DNA from: Actinomycetota bacterium
GTDB lineage: Bacteria > Actinomycetota > Actinomycetes > Actinomycetales > Microbacteriaceae
Direction: 5' to 3'
Assembly (NCBI GenBank): GCA_009704605.1
Contig: WLDW01000001.1
Location: 1-21,370, forward strand
Length of the DNA: 21,370 bases
Positions 8,317 to 14,439 of this stretch are shown piece after piece. A program made the position numbers and the translations under genes. A model generated the notes under the pieces. The model ran no database searches. It had not been told where the DNA came from and saw only the letters and a list, made by a program, of their open reading frames with translations. The first letter of the stretch is position 1; each line of letters opens with the position of its first letter.

Positions 8317-9006
8317 ATGACGTATTTCATTCTGAAGACGTTCGTTCTAGGTCCTCTGCTGCGCTTTATTTTTAGACCATGGACTCGCGGGGTTGAGAAT
8401 GTGCCGACCTCAGGGGCTGCAATTCTGGCCAGCAATCACCTTTCTTTTTCGGACTCCATATTCTTGCCACTGCAGTGCCCAAGACCGGTAGTTTTCCTTG
8501 CCAAGAGCGAGTACTTCACGGGCAAGGGCATCAAGGGATTTTTTGTGAAACTTTTTTTCAAATCCACAGGACAGCTGCCAATCGATAGATCTGGCGGCAA
8601 GGCATCTGAGGCCGCTTTGAACACCGGACTGGGTGTTTTGGAGCAAGGCCAGCTTCTTGGTATCTACCCAGAAGGGACTAGATCCCCTGATGGCAAGCTC
8701 TATCGCGGAAGAACCGGTATTGCCCGCATGGCGCTAGAAGCAAAAGTACCCGTGATTCCCGTTGCAATGATTGACACCGAAAAAGTCCAGCCAATTGGAA
8801 CCAGGTTTCCGCGGGTTCGCCGGGTGGGAATTGTTTACGGAAAGCCGTTGGATTTTTCTAGATTTGATGGAATGGAAGGTGACCGAATTGTCTTGCGCGC
8901 GGTTACTGATGAAATTATGTATGAGCTGATGCGAATAAGCGGTCAAGAATACGCGGATCAGTACGCTTCGACAGTGAAGGAAAAGCGAGCAGCGCTCGCC
9001 ACTTAG
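8317..9006 (+). CDS. plsC: 1-acyl-sn-glycerol-3-phosphate acyltransferase (PlsC-like)
   Basis: Transfers an acyl chain to lysophosphatidic acid to make phosphatidic acid, at the membrane. The 229 residues carry the acyltransferase block I NHLSFSD with catalytic His41 and Asp46, a GQLPIDR-type block II near 85-91, block III YPEGTR at 117-122, and a block IV-like VPVIPVAM near 145-152. The start ATG at 8317 has a strong GGGAGG 6-7 bases upstream. The N-terminus (FILKTFVLGPLLRFIF) is hydrophobic and probably membrane-associated. It lies 46 bp after the glucokinase gene and 8 bp before the DAHP synthase gene, most likely in one operon. Some actinobacterial homologues act on other acyl acceptors, so the exact substrate is inferred. 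Confidence 0.9.
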   Translation: MTYFILKTFVLGPLLRFIFRPWTRGVENVPTSGAAILASNHLSFSDSIFLPLQCPRPVVFLAKSEYFTGKGIKGFFVKLFFKSTGQLPIDRSGGKASEAALNTGLGVLEQGQLLGIYPEGTRSPDGKLYRGRTGIARMALEAKVPVIPVAMIDTEKVQPIGTRFPRVRRVGIVYGKPLDFSRFDGMEGDRIVLRAVTDEIMYELMRISGQEYADQYASTVKEKRAALAT

Positions 9007-9014
9007 AATAAATC
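9004..9014 (+). promoter_or_regulatory. Candidate leaderless -10 element before DAHP synthase gene
   Basis: TAGAAT (9004-9009) begins in the plsC stop codon and ends five bases before the ATG at 9015. This is the spacing seen for actinobacterial leaderless genes with a TANNNT -10. There is no Shine-Dalgarno sequence before this ATG, which fits a leaderless transcript, though translational coupling to plsC is the simpler explanation. No good -35 is seen. Confidence 0.3.
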
Positions 9015-10373
9015 ATGGAGCCAAACATACAAGCTGACCCGAAGGTTTTGAGCGGGCTCGACAATTACCAGAATCTTGTTGCCGCGCAGCAACCGGTCTG
9101 GACTGACCAGGCTCGACTAGCTGCTGCTCGCCAAGAACTTTCAACAGTTCCACCGTTGGTTTTTGCCGGAGAAGTAGACACTCTTAGGACCAGGCTCGCT
9201 GCAGCTGCTGAAGGTAAAGCATTCTTGCTGCAAGGCGGTGACTGTGCGGAAACTTTTGCCGACGCCACAGCGGATCGCATTCGAAACCGAGTCAAGACAA
9301 TTTTGCAGATGGCCGTTGTTTTGATGTATGGAGCGTCACTGCCGGTTGTGAAGATGGGTCGCATGTCAGGCCAGTTTGCAAAGCCTCGTTCTTCGGACAC
9401 CGAAACTCGTGGAGACGTGACCCTACCTGCTTACCGAGGTGATGCGGTAAATGGCTACGATTTCACACCCGAATCCAGAGCTACTGATCCTGCCAGAATG
9501 GTGCGCGCCTATCACACCTCGGCTTCAACGCTGAATTTGATTCGCGCCTTCACCACCGGTGGTTTTGCAGATCTTCGTTCGGTACACGAGTGGAACAAGG
9601 GTTTCACTGATAACCCAGCTAACTCTCGTTACGAACAACTCGCTGGCGAAATTGACCGCGCGATTAGGTTCATGGATGCATGTGGCGCTGACTTTGACGC
9701 TCTCAAGAGCACCGAGTTCTACGTTTCGCACGAGGCTTTGTTGTTCGACTACGAACGCCCGCTGACCAGAATTGATTCTCGTACCGGTAACCCTTACGGA
9801 ACCAGCGGACATTTTCTTTGGGTGGGTGAGCGAACCAGGCAGCTTGATGGAGCTCACATTGATTTCATGGCAAGACTTAGAAACCCTATCGGCGTAAAAC
9901 TTGGTCCTGCCACCAAGCCGAAGGATGTTTTGGACCTAATCGAAAAGCTTGATCCAAATCGCGAGCCTGGCAGGCTTACCTTTATAACCCGCATGGGTGC
10001 ATCTCAAATCAGAGAGAAACTGCCATCCCTTATTGAGGCCGTTTTGGCAAGTGACGCTAAGCCACTTTGGGTTACCGATCCAATGCACGGCAATGGCATC
10101 ACCACCAAAAATGGTTACAAGTCACGTCACTTTGACGATGTTATGGATGAAGTTTCTGGTTTCTTCGATGTTCACAAGTCGCTTGGCTCATTCCCTGGAG
10201 GTTTACACATCGAGCTAACTGGTGACGATGTTGCAGAGTGCTTGGGCGGATCCGAGAAAATCGATGAGGCTACTTTAGAGCAGCACTACGAATCGCTTTG
10301 CGATCCAAGGCTCAATCACATGCAGTCACTCGAGCTAGCATTCTTAGTTTCTGAAAAGCTTTCGAAGCGCTAG
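9015..10373 (+). CDS. aroG: 3-deoxy-7-phosphoheptulonate synthase, class II
   Basis: Condenses phosphoenolpyruvate and erythrose-4-phosphate to DAHP, the entry step of the shikimate pathway. The 452 residues are typical of the class II (plant/mycobacterial) enzyme. Visible motifs are GGDCAETF with Cys77, KPRSSDTETRGD at 123-134 (substrate phosphate binding), NPIGVKLGPAT at 290-300, and TDPMHGN with His358. The metal ligands known in M. tuberculosis AroG (Cys, His, Glu, Asp) correspond to Cys77, His358, Glu400 and Asp430, and all are present. The gene follows plsC by 8 bp. Its TAG interlocks with the stop codon of the convergent kinase gene in a shared CTAG. Feedback-inhibitor sites cannot be judged by eye. 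Confidence 0.96.
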   Translation: MEPNIQADPKVLSGLDNYQNLVAAQQPVWTDQARLAAARQELSTVPPLVFAGEVDTLRTRLAAAAEGKAFLLQGGDCAETFADATADRIRNRVKTILQMAVVLMYGASLPVVKMGRMSGQFAKPRSSDTETRGDVTLPAYRGDAVNGYDFTPESRATDPARMVRAYHTSASTLNLIRAFTTGGFADLRSVHEWNKGFTDNPANSRYEQLAGEIDRAIRFMDACGADFDALKSTEFYVSHEALLFDYERPLTRIDSRTGNPYGTSGHFLWVGERTRQLDGAHIDFMARLRNPIGVKLGPATKPKDVLDLIEKLDPNREPGRLTFITRMGASQIREKLPSLIEAVLASDAKPLWVTDPMHGNGITTKNGYKSRHFDDVMDEVSGFFDVHKSLGSFPGGLHIELTGDDVAECLGGSEKIDEATLEQHYESLCDPRLNHMQSLELAFLVSEKLSKR

Positions 10374-10376
10374 CGC
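10367..10376. repeat. 10-bp palindrome over interlocked aroG/pknL stop codons
   Basis: GCGCTAGCGC is a perfect palindrome centred on the CTAG that holds both convergent stop codons. It has no loop and no T-tract, so it is not a standard intrinsic terminator in either direction. Confidence 0.4.
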
Positions 10377-12226
10377 GTATAGATAGTTACTTGGGTTCCA
10401 ACACGAACTCTTGAAGATGCCGCAGGGTTTTGCCTGGTGACCTTCACAACTCCAAATCGACTACTGAGTTGATCGGTGTCTACCAACACAGTAAAACCAA
10501 GAGACTCAAGGGCATTCTTGGCAGCAGCTACAGTCTCTCCAACAACGTTTGGCAAAGTTATAAACTCTGGACCCTTAGAAACGTTTAGGGTGACAGATCC
10601 TGATTCGGGGAGTGGATCCGATGACGCAGTGATGGAAACAACCCGCCCTGCCGAAACATCATCATTGAACACCTCCAGCGAAGTCACGGTAAGCCCAAGT
10701 GACTCTAGTGTCTGAGTAGCCTGCGAGAAATCCTCCCCGACAACATCTGGCAACGGACCGAGCGAGACGCGTAAATCCACCACGCTGCCTTCAGCTAGCG
10801 AAGTTCCAGTTGGTTTCGAAAATGCTAGAACTTGGCCTGCCTCTGCCAGTCCAAAAAACGAAGAAACATTTCCAGCTATGAGCCCAGTTGATTCCAGCAA
10901 CTTGGTCGCTTGCTCGAGGTCTAGTCCCAAGGATTCCGGAACCAGCACCTGCCTTGGCCCAAGGGAAATAAACAAAGTAACCTCGGATTGCTTGAAAACT
11001 CTGGTGCCAGCGGTTGGCTCCGTTCTTATCACTAGGCCAACCGGTACCTGGGCGCTGTGCTCTTGTTGCTCAAGTACTGTGAGCCCCATTGGCTCTAGGG
11101 CAGAAATGGCAACTTCTAACGACCTACCTTCAAGCTCGGGGACAATAGCTTGACCACCTGGACCGCTAGCAAACCACCAGCCCGCTCCACTAGAAGCAAA
11201 AATTGCCAGCAGGGTTAGTATCAATACCCAACGCCCGCTGCGACGGTTGGCTTTCTTGAGCTTCACGAAGCCATCAGAACTTTGCTCAGCCTTATCTATC
11301 TGGTATTCACCAATAACTTCGGTTGCACCGGCTGGTGCAACAAACACTTCAGTGTTGTTTCTTATTAGTCCAAAATCTTCGAAGGTTGTGGTTAGACCGC
11401 GCTTGATGTCCGATTTGGCTCGAGATATAACAGGGAGTAATTCCTTGGCGCTGGCAGGGCGGTCATTTGAATTTCTAGCAGTGGCCCAGAGCACTATTTC
11501 ATCTAGCAGTTCAGGAACTTTCGGGTTCAAACTAGATGGCGCCGGAATGTGGCTATTTGCATGTTGGTAGGCGATCTGGACTGCTTGATCACCTGCGTAG
11601 GGCTGTTTACCGGTAAGCATTTCAAAAGCCATAACTCCAAGCGAGTAGATATCACTTCTGGCATCAGCCTGACCGCGGAGCACCAGCTCAGGGGATAGGT
11701 AGGCTGCGGTTCCAACAATCGAACCTGTTTGGGTCTGGGAAGAGATCTCTCTTGCAAGACCAAAGTCACCGAGTTTGACTGTTCCGTTGTCCGATAAAAA
11801 CACGTTTTCGGGTTTTAGGTCTCGATGTAAAACTCCGGCGGTATGAGCGGCGGCCAAACCTGCGGTCAAAGGCTCCAAAATTTCCAATACCCTGTCGGGT
11901 GATAGCGCGCCAAAGTCATTAAGGGCATCTCGCAGGTTGATGCCAGGAACATATTCCATGACCAAGAAGGTGATGTCGTTATCAGTTCCCTGGTCAAACA
12001 CGTTTACCAAGTTCGGGTGAGATAGCGAAGCGGCCATTTTTGCTTCCCGACGAAACTTTTCGATAAAGGATCTATCGGTTGCTAAGTGTGGGTGAATAAC
12101 CTTAAGCGCAACCTCCCGTTCCAGGATTTGGTCTTGGGCTCGATAAACGCTCGCCATGCCACCAGAAGCCACAAAGGCCTTGATCAAATAGCGGCCAGCT
12201 ACCAGGTGACCTAGAAGGTCAGCCAT
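10370..12226 (-). CDS. pknL: PknL-like Ser/Thr protein kinase with four PASTA repeats
   Basis: A transmembrane eukaryotic-type Ser/Thr kinase of 618 residues. The kinase domain covers about 12-270: glycine loop SGGMASV at 21-27, catalytic Lys42, HRDLKPEN with Asp136 and Asn141, DFG at 154-156, and an activation segment with Thr165, Thr167 and Thr173 before SPE. A linker leads to one membrane helix at about 333-353. Four extracellular PASTA repeats follow (about 362-424, 427-489, 492-553 and 557-618), a domain that binds peptidoglycan fragments or lipid II in relatives. The ATG at 12226 has AGGAGAG about 6 bases upstream. Position between class II aroG and an Rv2175c-like gene identifies it as PknL-like. 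M. tuberculosis PknL lacks PASTA repeats, so PknB-type naming by domain search is possible. Confidence 0.9.
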   Translation of the reverse strand: MADLLGHLVAGRYLIKAFVASGGMASVYRAQDQILEREVALKVIHPHLATDRSFIEKFRREAKMAASLSHPNLVNVFDQGTDNDITFLVMEYVPGINLRDALNDFGALSPDRVLEILEPLTAGLAAAHTAGVLHRDLKPENVFLSDNGTVKLGDFGLAREISSQTQTGSIVGTAAYLSPELVLRGQADARSDIYSLGVMAFEMLTGKQPYAGDQAVQIAYQHANSHIPAPSSLNPKVPELLDEIVLWATARNSNDRPASAKELLPVISRAKSDIKRGLTTTFEDFGLIRNNTEVFVAPAGATEVIGEYQIDKAEQSSDGFVKLKKANRRSGRWVLILTLLAIFASSGAGWWFASGPGGQAIVPELEGRSLEVAISALEPMGLTVLEQQEHSAQVPVGLVIRTEPTAGTRVFKQSEVTLFISLGPRQVLVPESLGLDLEQATKLLESTGLIAGNVSSFFGLAEAGQVLAFSKPTGTSLAEGSVVDLRVSLGPLPDVVGEDFSQATQTLESLGLTVTSLEVFNDDVSAGRVVSITASSDPLPESGSVTLNVSKGPEFITLPNVVGETVAAAKNALESLGFTVLVDTDQLSSRFGVVKVTRQNPAASSRVRVGTQVTIYTR

Positions 12227-12275
12227 TTAGCTCTCCTGCACTTAATAGATATGTATGAACTTCGCCTCGGCAGCG

Positions 12276-12305
12276 CAATCAAAGCCAACTCGATTGGCTT
12301 GATTG
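12276..12305. repeat. Inverted repeat between pknL and HTH gene (operator or stem-loop)
   Basis: The arm at 12276-12288 (CAATCAAAGCCAA) is complementary to 12294-12305 (TTGGCTTGATTG) over 12 pairs with a single bulged A and a 5-base loop. It lies midway in the 149-bp region between the divergent pknL and HTH genes, near the expected -35 region of pknL. No T-tract follows, so it is not a terminator. An operator is the likeliest role. Confidence 0.55.
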
Positions 12306-12316
12306 AGCGAGTTTGT

Positions 12317-12329
12317 GGCTTCATAAGCC
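12317..12329. repeat. Second small dyad sharing the GGCTT half-site
   Basis: GGCTT and AAGCC face each other across CAT. TGGCTT here (12316-12321) repeats TGGCTT of the neighbouring larger dyad (12295-12300) at a distance of exactly 21 bp, two helical turns. The two dyads therefore give four GGCTT half-sites in 54 bp. Confidence 0.45.
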
Positions 12330-12375
12330 TTTCTATGTTCACACAGCAAGATTGGTTATTCCGTGAAGGGCTCGG

Positions 12376-12741
12376 GTGTGGCAATCTAGTAGCGTGAACA
12401 ATACTTCAGATCCAGTGAAGAACTGGATTACCGTGGAGCAAGCCGCGGAAACACTCAACGTTCCAAAAGGAAGAGTAAACCGACTCCTGGAGGAATACAG
12501 CCTGGTGGCAGTCAAAAAAGATGGACAGCTAATGATTCCAGCTGACGTGATAGTTCAAGGAGAGCCCTTGGCTCCACTTCGAGGAACCATCATCATGCTG
12601 CTGGATTCTGGATACAGCATCGAAGAGTCCATCACTTGGCTTTTTACCCACTCTGATGTTTTGGGTCAGACACCACTTCAATCTCTTTTGGAAGGTAAAA
12701 AGGCCCCAGTAAGGCGTCTAGCCCAGATGCTAGATATCTAA
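12376..12741 (+). CDS. Rv2175c-type helix-turn-helix DNA-binding protein
   Basis: A small cytoplasmic protein of 121 residues with a winged helix-turn-helix-like segment at about 17-55 (WITVEQAAETLNV then a basic recognition region RVNRLLEEY) and a C-terminal helical part. The family is that of M. tuberculosis Rv2175c, a DNA-binding protein phosphorylated by PknL. The gene lies divergent from a pknL-like gene here too. The start is uncertain. GTG 12376 has GAAGGG 5 bases upstream. GTG 12394 would give 115 residues and could be leaderless, with a CAATCT -10 (preceded by TG) 6 bases before it. The stop TAA overlaps the stop of the convergent prenyl synthase gene by 4 bp. Its DNA target is unknown; the dyads just upstream are an obvious candidate. 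Confidence 0.8.
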   Translation: MWQSSSVNNTSDPVKNWITVEQAAETLNVPKGRVNRLLEEYSLVAVKKDGQLMIPADVIVQGEPLAPLRGTIIMLLDSGYSIEESITWLFTHSDVLGQTPLQSLLEGKKAPVRRLAQMLDI

Positions 12742-13850
12742 GCCTGGCGGTCAATTACTCTTTGAGCCATCGACTTTAGTTGCGCCTTGGCCTGGCCATC
12801 GATTTCAATTCTTTCCAATGCCGCCATTGCCTGATCGGCTAGTTCGGTAATGGTTCGCTCAACTTTCTCCAGAGCTTTAGAGCCAATGATTGTTTGTTGC
12901 AAAAAGGAAACCTGCTCATCTGTTAGCTCTCGCGAGGAGAGCATTTCGTCAAAGAGCTTGCCAACGGAGGCGGTCAGAGAGGCTCTGGTGTAACCAATGA
13001 GCACAGTGCGTTTTCCTTCTCTAAGGTCATCGCCTGCAGGTTTACCGGTAATGGCCGAATCACCAAATACCCCCAGCACATCGTCACGCAGTTGGAAGGC
13101 CATTCCTAGTGGAACACCAAACTCTGATAGCTGCCTTAGCTGATCAGGATTAGCCCCCGCGAATGCGGCACCGATTAGAAGTGGTGCCTCGATTGAATAC
13201 TTGGCACTCTTGTACAAAATAACGTTGTTGGCCCTGCCTACGGCATCTTCTACCGGCCTGGTTATTGCGGCATTTTCTTCCACGACGTCCAGGTACTGAC
13301 CAGCCATGACCTCAACGCGCATTCGGCTGAACTCATCTCGGCAAGCTGCCGAAACTTCGTTACTTGGAGCATTCAATAGCGCGCTACCGAATATCTCGCT
13401 GCTCCAACCAAGCATTAGGTCCCCAACAAGAACAGATCCTGCAACACCAAATCTCTCTGGCGAGCCAGCCCAGTAAGAGTTTTTATGAAGGGTTTCAAAT
13501 CGTTTGTGAACTGCTGGCTGACCGCGGCGCAGATCGGACTGGTCTATCAAGTCATCGTGGACCAGTGCTGCACCCTGAAACATCTCGAGTGAGGCCGCAA
13601 TTCCAACCATGGCTTCGGCCGAGCGCGCACGCTGATCACTTGATTGAATAGGTGCAGTGCCAAGGTGGCCAACCCAGGACCAATAGCAAAACAGCGCCCG
13701 AAAACGCTTGCCGCCTTGCAGTAGTGCTTGGGTATAACTCACCAGAGGCGCTAGGTCTTCCGAAATTGCCCCGAACTCTCGCAGCTGGGTGGCACAAAAC
13801 TCGTCCAGGTGCTCCTGCACTAACTTCAGCAGGCTCTCGGATTCATTCAC
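12738..13850 (-). CDS. idsA: Polyprenyl diphosphate synthase
   Basis: A trans-isoprenyl diphosphate synthase that chains isopentenyl diphosphate onto an allylic primer, giving geranylgeranyl or longer diphosphates for carotenoids, quinones or lipid carriers. The 370 residues have GGKRFR at 46-51, the first Asp-rich motif DDLID at 99-103 followed by RRGQPAVH, and the second Asp-rich motif DDVLGVFGD at 256-264 followed by Lys270. Small Ala residues at 94-95, upstream of the first motif, allow a product longer than C15. The start is GTG at 13850, with no clear ribosome-binding site. The gene is convergent with the Rv2175c-like gene (4-bp overlap) and divergent from DUF3040. M. tuberculosis idsA2 has the same location. 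The product chain length is not known. Confidence 0.9.
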   Translation of the reverse strand: MNESESLLKLVQEHLDEFCATQLREFGAISEDLAPLVSYTQALLQGGKRFRALFCYWSWVGHLGTAPIQSSDQRARSAEAMVGIAASLEMFQGAALVHDDLIDQSDLRRGQPAVHKRFETLHKNSYWAGSPERFGVAGSVLVGDLMLGWSSEIFGSALLNAPSNEVSAACRDEFSRMRVEVMAGQYLDVVEENAAITRPVEDAVGRANNVILYKSAKYSIEAPLLIGAAFAGANPDQLRQLSEFGVPLGMAFQLRDDVLGVFGDSAITGKPAGDDLREGKRTVLIGYTRASLTASVGKLFDEMLSSRELTDEQVSFLQQTIIGSKALEKVERTITELADQAMAALERIEIDGQAKAQLKSMAQRVIDRQA

Positions 13851-13862
13851 AGCAATAGCCTA
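13851..13862 (-). promoter_or_regulatory. Candidate leaderless -10 element of prenyl synthase gene
   Basis: On the minus strand TAGGCT (13862-13857) is followed by six bases and then the GTG start at 13850. This is the actinobacterial leaderless arrangement (TANNNT about 6-7 bases before the start codon). No useful Shine-Dalgarno sequence precedes the GTG, which supports the idea. No clear -35 is seen. Confidence 0.4.
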
Positions 13863-13878
13863 ACTAGCTTGATTGGGT

Positions 13879-13884
13879 TAGACT
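13879..13884 (+). promoter_or_regulatory. Candidate -10 element of DUF3040 gene
   Basis: TAGACT fits TANNNT and lies 32 bp before the ATG at 13917, leaving room for a short leader that includes GGGAG. No matching -35 is visible at 16-18 bp. Confidence 0.25.
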
Positions 13885-13916
13885 TGGCTCAAGAGCTATC
13901 GAATTGGGAGTTCCTC

Positions 13917-14270
13917 ATGGGTTTGTCAGAGCGCGAACAGCAGCTGCTAGATGAGCTAGAGCGCGGGCTCATGGACAGCGACAAGGGCATAGCCTCTAAG
14001 GCTAAACGCGTCGGAAATCCTGCAGCCAAGCTAATCGGTGGAGCACTGTTAGCCGTAGTCGGGCTCGGGCTGCTTCTAACAGGAGTTCTTATTCAGTTCT
14101 CCATTGTTGGCGTGGTTGGATTCTTGATCATGCTCGCCGGACTAGTTGTTGCCACCTCAAACATCCAGCTTCCGGACCTAAGCTCAGGTTTTGGCCAATC
14201 CACCCCAAACTCCCCAAAGCCTGGTCGTAATTTCTTCGAAGACCGCTGGGATAAGAGGCAAGGGGAGTAA
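13917..14270 (+). CDS. DUF3040 family membrane protein
   Basis: A 117-residue protein that starts MGLSEREQQLLDELERGL, the typical N-terminal amphipathic helix of DUF3040 proteins. Two membrane helices follow (about 37-56 and 60-81), then a polar Ser/Pro-rich C-terminus ending in a charged stretch. The function is unknown; M. tuberculosis Rv2169c holds the same place upstream of mraZ. The frame is open upstream to a TTG at 13869, but the ATG at 13917 has GGGAG 6 bases before it and fits the family N-terminus. The gene ends 22 bp before an intrinsic terminator, so it is a separate transcription unit from the division and cell wall cluster. Confidence 0.85.
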   Translation: MGLSEREQQLLDELERGLMDSDKGIASKAKRVGNPAAKLIGGALLAVVGLGLLLTGVLIQFSIVGVVGFLIMLAGLVVATSNIQLPDLSSGFGQSTPNSPKPGRNFFEDRWDKRQGE

Positions 14271-14292
14271 ACCCTAGTAACTAGCCCAATTT

Positions 14293-14316
14293 GGCCCTCA
14301 TTTTGAGGGTCTTTTT
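14293..14316 (+). terminator. Intrinsic terminator after DUF3040 gene
   Basis: GGCCCTCA (14293-14300) pairs with TGAGGGTC (14304-14311), including one G-T pair, over a TTT loop. TTTTT follows directly at 14312-14316. This is the clearest rho-independent terminator in the window, and it isolates the mraZ-led cluster from upstream transcription. Confidence 0.85.
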
Positions 14317-14359
14317 GCATTTAAGGCCAAACACGCCCGAATGGGTCTTTTTTCCCAAT

Positions 14360-14381
14360 TTTGACCACAAAGTGGGTCAAA
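14360..14381. repeat. TTTGACC/GGTCAAA inverted repeat upstream of mraZ
   Basis: TTTGACC (14360-14366) and GGTCAAA (14375-14381) form a perfect 7-bp dyad with an 8-base spacer. The right arm runs through the junction of the first two MraZ-type repeats. It may be a site for a second regulator or a by-product of the repeat sequence. Confidence 0.4.
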
Positions 14382-14398
14382 GTGGTGTATAGTGGAGG
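14369..14398 (+). promoter_or_regulatory. MraZ operator: three tandem 10-bp AAAGTGG repeats
   Basis: Three head-to-tail 10-bp units are AAAGTGGGTC (14369-14378), AAAGTGGTGT (14379-14388) and ATAGTGGAGG (14389-14398). The Mollicutes MraZ site is tandem AAAGTG(T/G)N3, and the E. coli site is TGGGN repeats with 5-bp spacers; both have a 10-bp period. The repeats lie 42 bp before the mraZ start and cover its -10 element, so MraZ would be expected to repress its own operon here. Confidence 0.8.
14388..14393 (+). promoter_or_regulatory. Putative -10 of the mraZ (dcw) operon promoter
   Basis: TATAGT lies 46 bp before the mraZ ATG and overlaps the second and third operator repeats. The best -35-like sequence, TTGACC at 14361-14366, is 21 bp away, longer than the usual 17. 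Either the promoter is weak at -35 or it needs help from a bound protein. Confidence 0.5.
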
Positions 14399-14439
14399 AA
14401 ATCGCAAAAGCGGCCTATTGCAAGGGGAAGGGGATTTCG

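Noticed and set aside
13869..13916. TTG start at 13869 for the DUF3040 protein
   Set aside because: The ATG at 13917 has GGGAG and yields the family-typical N-terminus.
14335..14352. CCC-GAAT-GGG followed by a T-run as a second terminator before mraZ
   Set aside because: A 3-bp stem is too weak; the strong terminator at 14293-14316 already accounts for the end of the DUF3040 transcript.
14392..14439. GTG at 14392 as mraZ start
   Set aside because: It lies within the third operator repeat and the -10 element, and adds 16 residues not typical of MraZ.
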